This document shows, piece by piece, positions 6,795 through 13,777 of a DNA stretch of 36,632 nucleotides. Within the stretch, counting starts at the first letter, position 1, and every line of letters starts with the position of its first letter. The notes under the pieces are model-generated. The model was not told where the DNA came from, made no database searches, and saw nothing but the letters and a program-made list of their open reading frames with translations. The translations under genes and the position numbers were made by a program. Origin of the DNA: an uncultured Blautia sp. (lineage in GTDB: Bacteria > Bacillota > Clostridia > Lachnospirales > Lachnospiraceae); NCBI GenBank assembly GCA_948436455.1, contig CAOJIB010000009.1, forward strand, positions 1-36,632, given 5' to 3'.

Positions 6795-7814
6795 CTATCG
6801 TTCCCCCAGGCCCAAATTGGGCTTTGCATTCAAGTCCCAGCCATGGCGGACGCCCTTTTTGTATTCGTAATAGGCCGCTACGCCGATCATCGCCGCGTTA
6901 TCCGTGCAAAAAATAGGCGACGGGCGATAAAACTGCAGCCGGCGTTTTGCGCAGGCGTTTTCCATGGCCTCCCGCAGCGCGCCGTTGGAGGCCACGCCGC
7001 CGGCGATCGCCACCTTATCCATCTGGAAATCCGCCGCCGCCGCCATCGTATGTTCCACCAGAACGTCCACCACCGCCGCCTGAAAGGACGCGGCCAGATC
7101 TGCCTGAGGCACCGGCAGACTCTGCATTTTATGCTGATTTAGATAATTCAATACCGCGGACTTCACGCCGCTGAAGCTGAAATCATAGGGCGCACCGGCG
7201 ATCTTTGCCCTGGGGAAGGCGATCGACCTGGCGTACCCTTCCCTGGCCAGCCGGTCGATCTTGGGGCCGCCGGGATACCCCAGGCCGATGGCTCTGGCCA
7301 CTTTATCAAAAGCCTCCCCCGCCGCATCGTCTCTTGTTCGTCCCAGAATCTCAAATTCCCCATAATCCTTTACAACGACGAGGTGGGTGTGGCCGCCGGA
7401 AACCACCAGGCACAGAAAAGGCGGCTCCATATCCGGATGCTCGATATAATTCGCCGCTACATGGCCCTCAATATGATGGACGCCCACCAAAGGCTTCTTC
7501 TTCGCCCAGGCAATGGCCTTTGCCTCCGCCACGCCCACCAGCAGCGCGCCCACCAGCCCCGGCCCGTAAGTGACGCCGATGACGTCGATCTCCTCCAACG
7601 TCCGGCCGGCATCCTCTAGCGCCTGCTCGATCACCTGATTGATCTTTTCTATGTGCTTACGGGAAGCGATCTCCGGCACCACGCCCCCATACAGCTTATG
7701 CAATTCGATCTGCGAGGAGATCACATTGGATAAGACCGTCCGGCCGTTTTGCACCACGGCAGCCGCCGTCTCGTCGCAGGAGCTTTCAATCGCAAGAATA
7801 CATACGTCCTTCAT
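6795..7814 (-). CDS. tsaD: tRNA N6-threonylcarbamoyladenosine transferase subunit TsaD
   Basis: TsaD transfers threonylcarbamoyl from threonylcarbamoyl-AMP to A37 of ANN-decoding tRNAs, working with TsaB and TsaE. The 339-residue product has the ASKHA-fold start ([14 protein letters not shown], 8-21), the metal-binding HHIEGH (113-118), the VSGGHTHLV segment near 138, the GEAFDK motif near 166 and the C-terminal CTDNAAMIG Asp motif (about 304-312). Length is normal. Its substrate-making partner TsaC/Sua5 is encoded at 25008-26108; TsaB and TsaE are outside the window. The gene lies 72 bp after rnz and one base before ispD on the same strand. The Shine-Dalgarno sequence before 7814 is weak. 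Confidence 0.95.
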   Translation of the reverse strand: MKDVCILAIESSCDETAAAVVQNGRTVLSNVISSQIELHKLYGGVVPEIASRKHIEKINQVIEQALEDAGRTLEEIDVIGVTYGPGLVGALLVGVAEAKAIAWAKKKPLVGVHHIEGHVAANYIEHPDMEPPFLCLVVSGGHTHLVVVKDYGEFEILGRTRDDAAGEAFDKVARAIGLGYPGGPKIDRLAREGYARSIAFPRAKIAGAPYDFSFSGVKSAVLNYLNQHKMQSLPVPQADLAASFQAAVVDVLVEHTMAAAADFQMDKVAIAGGVASNGALREAMENACAKRRLQFYRPSPIFCTDNAAMIGVAAYYEYKKGVRHGWDLNAKPNLGLGER

Positions 7815-7886
7815 CGCATCACTTTCGCCTTTCTTTGAAATCTATGACCGCGCCATAATGGATCCCTAAAGGAAAATCCGCCTGGG

Positions 7887-8804
7887 CTACGATTCGTCGT
7901 TTTCAAATAATAACTCTATGGATTTTCCATCCTTTCCCGGGTATGTGGCAGGAAAAATCTTCCGGGCATCGTCCAGAAATTCCTCCGGACGCACCAGAGA
8001 CGGGCTGTAATGAGTCAGCCACAGCTGGCGCACTTTTGCGTCCCTGGCCAGACGGGCCGCCTCCCGGAACGTCATATGCTTATATTCCTTGGCCTTCGCC
8101 TCCTTATCCGGCTCTCCATACATGCCCTCGCAGATAAAAAGATCCGAATCCATCCCATGGCGGACAATGTACTCCGTCGGCCGGGTATCTGTCGTATACG
8201 TCACCTTGATCCCCTTTCTCGGAGGGCCAAGCACCATGTCCGGCGTCAGAAGCCGTCCTTCATATTCCAGCGTTTCCCCCTTCTGCAAAGGATTCCAAAA
8301 CCGCTGGGGGATTTCCATCGCCCTGGCCCGCTCCACGGAAAATTTCCCCTGTCTGGGGATTTCCAGCGTATAGCCATAGCAGAGCACATTGTGATTCACC
8401 CGAAACGCCCGGATGTGATACCCGTGCAATTCCAGCTCCTCCTCCGCCCCGGCGATCTCTCTATATTCTATCGGAAAGGGCAGCTCCGGCGCGATTACCC
8501 GCAGGGCGCCCACCACACGCTCCAGCCCTTTGGGCCCCACCAGCGTCAGCGGTTCTCTCCGATCCGCATTTCCCATCGTCAGAAGAAAGCCCGGCAGACC
8601 GCTGATATGATCCCCATGGTAATGGGTAAAGCAGATCACATCCACCGGCTTAAAGCTCCAGCCCTTTTCCTTTACGGCCACCTGCGTGCCCTCTCCGCAG
8701 TCGATCAGCAGACTGCTGCCATTATAACGGGCCATCAACGCCGTCAGCCACCGGCGGGGCAGGGGCATCATACCGCCGCAGCCCAGTAAACACACATCTA
8801 ACAT
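7887..8804 (-). CDS. rnz: Ribonuclease Z (tRNA 3' endonuclease)
   Basis: RNase Z removes the 3' trailer of tRNA precursors. The 305-residue product is a metallo-beta-lactamase-fold enzyme: an early GCGGMMP turn, LLIDCGEGTQ (33-42, the family marker), the zinc motif HYHGDH (61-66) with D65 as the likely general base, a further His in FRVNHNVLCYGY (about 139), the Asp region YTTDTRP (about 219), and a final His in LTHYSPS (about 269). The start ATG at 8804 follows GAGGTTGCGG. Trailer removal creates the end on which CCA-adding enzyme acts, and that enzyme is encoded at 21238-22575. It heads a probable rnz-tsaD-ispD operon. Confidence 0.94.
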   Translation of the reverse strand: MLDVCLLGCGGMMPLPRRWLTALMARYNGSSLLIDCGEGTQVAVKEKGWSFKPVDVICFTHYHGDHISGLPGFLLTMGNADRREPLTLVGPKGLERVVGALRVIAPELPFPIEYREIAGAEEELELHGYHIRAFRVNHNVLCYGYTLEIPRQGKFSVERARAMEIPQRFWNPLQKGETLEYEGRLLTPDMVLGPPRKGIKVTYTTDTRPTEYIVRHGMDSDLFICEGMYGEPDKEAKAKEYKHMTFREAARLARDAKVRQLWLTHYSPSLVRPEEFLDDARKIFPATYPGKDGKSIELLFENDES

Positions 8805-8925
8805 ACCGCAACCTCATTTTCTCTAAAAATTCCCGAAGGGACACGCATTCTCCTCTCCGGGAAGTCCCAAACTTGCCGTACAAGTGTACCATAAAAGCGG
8901 CGGCTCGTCCACCGAGGATTTCCAG

Positions 8926-9405
8926 CTATTCCAGCGCCTGATACAGATCCATAAACTCCCCGGATGTCAACAAAGGATCATTCATAAAGGCAACTGCCAG
9001 AATGAAAAGGCCCAGCACCAGGCCGCCGATGGACAGTCCTAAGCCCACCCGGCCGGTCGTATCCATCCGCCGCGTCTCCCGGGAGAGAATCGCAAAGGTA
9101 ATACCCAAGCCGCCAAAAACCATCCCGCCCAAACCTCCGATACTGCTGATGAGGGAAAGCACGCCCAGGATCAAAGAAGCAGTAGCCATGCTGTTTGGCC
9201 GCCGCCGGATAGGAGGCGAATACATACCCGGAAACGGCGCGCCCTGGGGAATACGCTCGGAGCCGCCCATCTCCTTGGGCCAACACTTCTCCTGCGGCCT
9301 CTCAGCCGGATGGGGCCCCTCGTCCCGCAGCTCCTGGGAGGAAGCGTCTCTGGACGGCGAGGCTTCCTCCCTTTCTTCTAGCAACTGTTTTTCCTGTTCG
9401 TCCAT
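8926..9405 (-). CDS. DUF4190-like membrane protein
   Basis: A 159-residue protein with a hydrophilic, charged N-terminus (about 1-68, rich in Glu, Pro and Arg), then two membrane segments: one around 74-100 (SLILGVLSLI... to a Gly-rich GGLGGMVFGGLGI turn) and one around 122-143. The SMATASLILGVLSL-type entry into the first helix and the Gly-rich repeat are typical of DUF4190 proteins, whose function is not known. The start at 9405 follows AGGAGGTCATT. It has its own promoter, divergent from and nearly abutting the tex promoter. Confidence 0.7.
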   Translation of the reverse strand: MDEQEKQLLEEREEASPSRDASSQELRDEGPHPAERPQEKCWPKEMGGSERIPQGAPFPGMYSPPIRRRPNSMATASLILGVLSLISSIGGLGGMVFGGLGITFAILSRETRRMDTTGRVGLGLSIGGLVLGLFILAVAFMNDPLLTSGEFMDLYQALE

Positions 9406-9431
9406 AATGACCTCCTATGCCGTTTTTTCCT

Positions 9432-9460
9432 ATTTTATCATGACAAAATCTGAATGACAA
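9432..9460 (-). promoter_or_regulatory. Promoter of the DUF4190-like gene
   Basis: On the minus strand TTGTCA (9460-9455), a 17-base spacer and TAAAAT (9437-9432): a strong sigma-A match, 27 bp before the start codon. Its -35 box is only four bases from the -35 box of the opposing tex promoter. Confidence 0.65.
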
Positions 9461-9464
9461 GCAG

Positions 9465-9493
9465 TTGACAAACCGCGGCTCCACTGCTACTCT
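9465..9493 (+). promoter_or_regulatory. Promoter of tex
   Basis: TTGACA (9465-9470), 17-base spacer, TACTCT (9488-9493). A 6-bp hairpin (CTGCTA/TAGCAG, 9484-9502) overlaps the -10 and start of transcription. Confidence 0.6.
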
Positions 9494-9549
9494 GGATAGC
9501 AGAACCAAGATGATTTTCAAACGACGGAAAGGATAGAAGCAGTAGAGCA

Positions 9550-11700
9550 ATGGATATTTTGCAGAAGATCACAGAAGAATTGCAGGTGAAAAAATGGCAG
9601 GTAGACGCGGCGGTGGAGCTCATCGACGAGGGCAATACGATTCCCTTTATTTCCAGATACCGCAAAGAGGCCACCGGCTCTTTAAACGACGAGCAGCTCC
9701 GCACGCTTCATGAACGGCTGGGCTATCTTCGGAATCTGGAAGAAAAAAAAGCCCAGGTTCTGGCCAGTATCGAAGAGCAGGGAAAACTGACCGACACCTT
9801 AAAGGCCCAGATCCTTGGCGCGCCAACCTTGGTCCTGGTAGACGACCTCTACCGTCCTTACCGTCCCAAGCGGCGGACCCGCGCCACCATTGCCAAGGAA
9901 CGGGGCCTGGAACCTCTGGCCAATATCATCATGCTTCAACAGACAAAACGCCCGCTGGAAGAAGAAGCCCAGGCGTACATAGACGAAGAAAAGGAAGTAT
10001 GCACTCCCCAGGACGCCATCGACGGCGCCAGAGATATCCTGGCGGAGCATATCGCAGACGAGGCCAAATACCGTACCCGCATCCGGGAGATGAGCGCCAA
10101 GCAGGGAAAGATCCTCGCCGCGGCCAAGGACGCAACGGCGGAATCCGTCTACGAAATGTATTACGACTACGAAGAACCGGTGAAAAAGCTGGCCGGCCAT
10201 CGAATCCTGGCGCTGAACCGGGGGGAAAAGGAAAAGCTTTTGACCGTCAAGCTGGCGCCGCCGGAGGAAGAAATCATCGGCTACCTTCGCCGTCAGGTAA
10301 TCACCCGGGAAAATCCCTACACCGCTCCGATCTTACAGGAAGCTGCTGAGGACAGCTACAAGCGGCTGATCGCGCCGGCCATCGAGCGAGAAATCCGCAA
10401 CGAGCTCACCGAAAAGGCAGAGGATGGGGCCATCAAGGTCTTTGGGAAAAATCTGGAGCAGCTTCTCATGCAGCCGCCTATCGTCGACCAGGTCGTCCTT
10501 GGCTGGGACCCGGCCTTTCGCACCGGCTGCAAGCTGGCCGTTGTGGACGGGACCGGAAAAGTGCTGGACACCGCCGTGGTGTATCCCACCGCTCCCACCA
10601 ACGAACGAAAAATCCGGGACGCGAAGGAAACGGTGAAAAAGCTGATCCACACCTACGGCGTTACTCTGATTTCCGTAGGAAACGGCACGGCCTCCCGAGA
10701 GTCGGAGCAGATCATCGTGGAAATCCTAAAGGAAATCCCCGAACCGGTGAAATACGTCATTACCAACGAGGCGGGCGCCTCAGTGTATTCCGCCAGTAAA
10801 CTGGCCACCGAGGAATTCCCCCAGTTCGACGTGGGGCAAAGAAGCGCCGCTTCCATCGCCCGGCGCGTCCAGGATCCGCTGGCAGAGCTGGTAAAGATCG
10901 ACCCCAAATCCATCGGCGTGGGACAGTATCAGCACGACATGAACCAGAAAAAACTAGGCGACACCTTAAGCGGCGTGGTGGAGGACTGCGTAAATAAAGT
11001 CGGCGTGGACTTAAATACCGCCTCCGCCTCTCTGCTGGAATACATTTCCGGCGTTTCCAAGGCCATCGCCAAGAATATCGTCGCCTACCGGGAAGAACAC
11101 GGCCGCTTTACAAGCCGTCGGGAGCTTTTGAAAGTGGGAAAGCTTGGTCCCAAAGCTTTCGAGCAATGCGCGGGCTTCCTTCGGATCACCGGTGGGAAAA
11201 ATCCCCTGGACGGCACTAGCGTTCACCCGGAAAGCTACGCGGCAGCCGAAAAGTTCCTGGCCTCTATGGGCTATTCTCTCCAGGATATTGCCGGCGGCAG
11301 CCTTTCTGGCATTTCCCGTAAGATCCGAAATTATGAAAAGCTGGCGAAAGAGCTGGAAATCGGCGAAATTACACTACAGGATATCGTCAAGGAGCTGGAA
11401 AAACCCGCCCGGGATCCCAGGGACGAAATGCCCCGTCCCATTTTGCGCACCGACGTGCTGGAGCTGACCGACCTCTCCGAGGGAATGATTCTAAAGGGCA
11501 CGGTACGCAATGTGATCGACTTCGGCGCCTTTGTGGATATCGGCGTACACCAGGACGGCCTGGTGCACATTTCCCAGATGAGCCGCAAATTCATCAAGCA
11601 TCCGCTGGAGGCAGTCAGCGTAGGCGATATTATCGATGTAAAGGTCATTTCCCTGGACATCAAGAAAAAGAGGATCGGCCTTAGTATGCTGTTAGAATAG
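9550..11700 (+). CDS. tex: Tex family S1 RNA-binding protein
   Basis: Tex is a conserved nucleic-acid-binding protein linked to transcription and, in several bacteria, toxin or stress gene expression; its exact action is unsettled. The 716-residue product shows the family order: N-terminal Tex domain with EGNTIPFISRYRKEATG (about 28-44), a YqgF/RNase H-like domain near 318-440 (GWDPAFRTGCKLAVVD), helix-hairpin-helix repeats at about 485-560 (LNTASASLL, ISGVSKAIAKNIV) and a C-terminal S1 domain from about 645 (GMILKGTVRNVIDFGAFVDIG). The start matches the usual Tex N-terminus, though the nearest purine-rich site (GGAAAGG) is 17 bases upstream. An aldo/keto reductase gene follows after 11 bp. 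Confidence 0.94.
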   Translation: MDILQKITEELQVKKWQVDAAVELIDEGNTIPFISRYRKEATGSLNDEQLRTLHERLGYLRNLEEKKAQVLASIEEQGKLTDTLKAQILGAPTLVLVDDLYRPYRPKRRTRATIAKERGLEPLANIIMLQQTKRPLEEEAQAYIDEEKEVCTPQDAIDGARDILAEHIADEAKYRTRIREMSAKQGKILAAAKDATAESVYEMYYDYEEPVKKLAGHRILALNRGEKEKLLTVKLAPPEEEIIGYLRRQVITRENPYTAPILQEAAEDSYKRLIAPAIEREIRNELTEKAEDGAIKVFGKNLEQLLMQPPIVDQVVLGWDPAFRTGCKLAVVDGTGKVLDTAVVYPTAPTNERKIRDAKETVKKLIHTYGVTLISVGNGTASRESEQIIVEILKEIPEPVKYVITNEAGASVYSASKLATEEFPQFDVGQRSAASIARRVQDPLAELVKIDPKSIGVGQYQHDMNQKKLGDTLSGVVEDCVNKVGVDLNTASASLLEYISGVSKAIAKNIVAYREEHGRFTSRRELLKVGKLGPKAFEQCAGFLRITGGKNPLDGTSVHPESYAAAEKFLASMGYSLQDIAGGSLSGISRKIRNYEKLAKELEIGEITLQDIVKELEKPARDPRDEMPRPILRTDVLELTDLSEGMILKGTVRNVIDFGAFVDIGVHQDGLVHISQMSRKFIKHPLEAVSVGDIIDVKVISLDIKKKRIGLSMLLE

Positions 11701-11711
11701 GAGGAAAATCT

Positions 11712-12860
11712 ATGAATTACCGTGATTTGGGAAACACCGGCCTTCGCGTGAGCGAAATCGGCATGGGCTGCGAGGGCTTTGGTGAAAACCACTGCAAAAA
11801 CGTACCGCGCTACTTTGATATCGCTGAAGAAAACGGCGTCAATTATTTCGACCTTTTTACCTCGGATCCTGAAATTCGCGCCAGCGTAGGACGCGCGCTT
11901 CTGGGAAGAAGAGAAAAATTCATCATCCAGTCCCATCTGTGCTCCGTCTGGAAAAACGGCCAGTACCTGCGTTCCAGGAACATTGACGAAGTGAAAAAGG
12001 GCTTCGAGGAAATGCTTTCCCTTTTACAGACGGACTTTATCGACGTAGGTCTGATCCACTATGTGGATTCTATGGAGGACTGGAAGCAGATTGTGGAAGG
12101 CCCCGTCCTTTCTTACGCCCTGGAATTAAAAAAAGCCGGCGCTATCCGCCATCTAGGCCTTAGCAGCCACAATCCCCAGGTAGCCCTGGCCGCGGCCAAA
12201 AGCGGTTCGATCGAAGTACTGATGTTCAGCGTCAATCCCTGCTACGATCTGCAGCCGGCGAACGAGGATGTTACGGAGCTGTGGAAGGAAGAAAACTATC
12301 AGTCCACGCTGGTCAATATGGATCCAAAACGCCAGGAATTATACGAAACCTGCCAGCGGCTGGGCGTGGGCATTACCGTTATGAAAGCCTTTGGCGGCGG
12401 CGATCTGCTGGATCAAAGCCTCTCTCCCGCCCGGATGGCCTTAAGTGTCAACCAATGCCTGCACTACGCCTTGACGCGTCCCGCCGTGGCCACCGTCCTT
12501 GTGGGCGCCCGCAGCGAGGAACAGCTCCTTGAAAGCATCGCCTACGAAACCGCTTCCCAGGCGGAAAAGGATTACGCGCCGGCTTTCGCCGCATTCCCGA
12601 AAATTAGTTGGAAGGGCCACTGCATGTACTGCAGCCACTGCGCTCCCTGTCCGCAAAAGATCGACGTGGCTTCCGTGACGAAATTCCTGCATCTGGCCAA
12701 AGCACAAAAGGAACTGCCGGAAACTGTCCGGGAACATTATGCCGTACTCCCCCACCACGCCGGAGAATGCCTGCAATGCGGCGCCTGCGAAACCCGCTGT
12801 CCCTTCGAGGTGCCTATTATAGAAAATATGAAACAGGCGAAGGAAATTTTCGGGAAGTAG
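11712..12860 (+). CDS. Aldo/keto reductase-like protein with C-terminal ferredoxin domain
   Basis: The 382-residue protein has an aldo/keto reductase barrel (about 1-290) and a C-terminal dicluster 4Fe-4S domain with Cys motifs CMYCSHCAPC (about 304-313) and CLQCGACETRC (about 353-363). The start follows TAGGAGGAAAATCT, 11 bp after tex, so the two are probably co-transcribed. Compared with the usual catalytic tetrad, the first Asp is present (D47 in NYFDLFTSD) and a His is present (H116 in GLIHYVD), but the position of the proton-donating Tyr holds Asp (D52) and the position of the Lys holds Ser (S74 in FIIQSH). This group may therefore not be an ordinary NADPH reductase. Function unknown; electron transfer through the clusters is an inference. 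Confidence 0.85.
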   Translation: MNYRDLGNTGLRVSEIGMGCEGFGENHCKNVPRYFDIAEENGVNYFDLFTSDPEIRASVGRALLGRREKFIIQSHLCSVWKNGQYLRSRNIDEVKKGFEEMLSLLQTDFIDVGLIHYVDSMEDWKQIVEGPVLSYALELKKAGAIRHLGLSSHNPQVALAAAKSGSIEVLMFSVNPCYDLQPANEDVTELWKEENYQSTLVNMDPKRQELYETCQRLGVGITVMKAFGGGDLLDQSLSPARMALSVNQCLHYALTRPAVATVLVGARSEEQLLESIAYETASQAEKDYAPAFAAFPKISWKGHCMYCSHCAPCPQKIDVASVTKFLHLAKAQKELPETVREHYAVLPHHAGECLQCGACETRCPFEVPIIENMKQAKEIFGK

Positions 12861-12891
12861 AAATTATTGTTTTGCTTTTCTTTTTCAATAT

Positions 12892-12939
12892 ATATGGACA
12901 GTATCCGAGGAAACGCCCGAAATACTGTCCATATTTTTT
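12892..12939 (+). terminator. Terminator of the tex-reductase operon
   Basis: A perfect 13-bp stem (12892-12904 with 12922-12934, ATATGGACAGTAT and its complement) and a 17-base loop are followed by TTTTT. It overlaps the last codon of the convergent mscS gene by two bases. Confidence 0.85.
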
Positions 12940-13777
12940 AGCCCTCTTCTTTTTTCACGCCTGTCAGATGCACGTCCATCTGGGGATAGGGGATTACAAT
13001 GCCGGCCCCGTCAAAGGCCTCCTTGATCCGTTCGTTCATCCGCCACTTGACCGGCCAGTAGCTCTCTGTCAGAACCCAGGCCCGAAAGCCCAAAATCACG
13101 GCGCTATTTGCTAACTCGTCTACAAAAACCACCATTTCTTCTTCCGACAGAATATCTTCGTCCTCGATCAACAGCTTTTCCAGGATCCCCTTGGCTTTTT
13201 TCATATCGGACTCATAGGAAATCCCCACTTTCATTTCCAGACGGCGTCTGTCCATCGCCGTCACATTAACGATGCTATTATTGGAAAGTACGCCGTTTGG
13301 CACGACGATCCATTTATTGTCCACTGTGGAAAGCGTCGTATAGAACATCTCGATTTTCACCACGGTGCCCTCGCAGTCTGTGCCGGGCTCCAAGATGTAG
13401 TCTCCAACCAAAAAAGGCTTAAAAAGCAGGATCATCACACCGCCCGCTAAATTTGCCAGTCCCCCCTGCAGACCAAGGCCGATGGTAATGCCCGCGGAAC
13501 TGATCAGAGCGGCGGCGGATGCTTCTGTCACGCCAAAATTCGTAGCGATCCCAAAGAGCAAAAGGGCGTATAGAAGTATTCGAAGCAAAGAGCTTAAAAA
13601 CTGCACCACGCCTTTGTCCACTTTGGAGCGTTCCATAGAGCGATATACCAGCTTTACCAGCCAACGGATCGCTTTCATCCCCAGATAAAAAACCAGAATC
13701 GATATAAGGATCTTTCCGCAAAAGGAAACTACAAGGGGCACTTCTCCCTCCAGCGCTTTCCAAAAACGCTCAATCAT
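12938..13777 (-). CDS. Small-conductance mechanosensitive channel (MscS family)
   Basis: A 279-residue channel subunit that opens under membrane tension to release solutes during osmotic downshock. Hydrophobic segments lie at about 18-36 and 66-85; the pore-lining TM3 is recognisable as SSAGITIGLGLQGGLANLAGG (Ala/Gly pattern, about 92-112) followed by the FKPFLVGDYI hinge, the beta domain with VVPNGVLSNNSIVN (about 155-168), and a soluble C-terminal domain. This is the minimal three-helix architecture with normal length. The start ATG overlaps the glgB-like stop (ATGA, 13774-13777), so its translation is coupled to that gene. The reason for pairing a channel with a glycogen-enzyme homologue is not obvious; it may relate to osmotic load. 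Confidence 0.92.
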   Translation of the reverse strand: MIERFWKALEGEVPLVVSFCGKILISILVFYLGMKAIRWLVKLVYRSMERSKVDKGVVQFLSSLLRILLYALLLFGIATNFGVTEASAAALISSAGITIGLGLQGGLANLAGGVMILLFKPFLVGDYILEPGTDCEGTVVKIEMFYTTLSTVDNKWIVVPNGVLSNNSIVNVTAMDRRRLEMKVGISYESDMKKAKGILEKLLIEDEDILSEEEMVVFVDELANSAVILGFRAWVLTESYWPVKWRMNERIKEAFDGAGIVIPYPQMDVHLTGVKKEEG

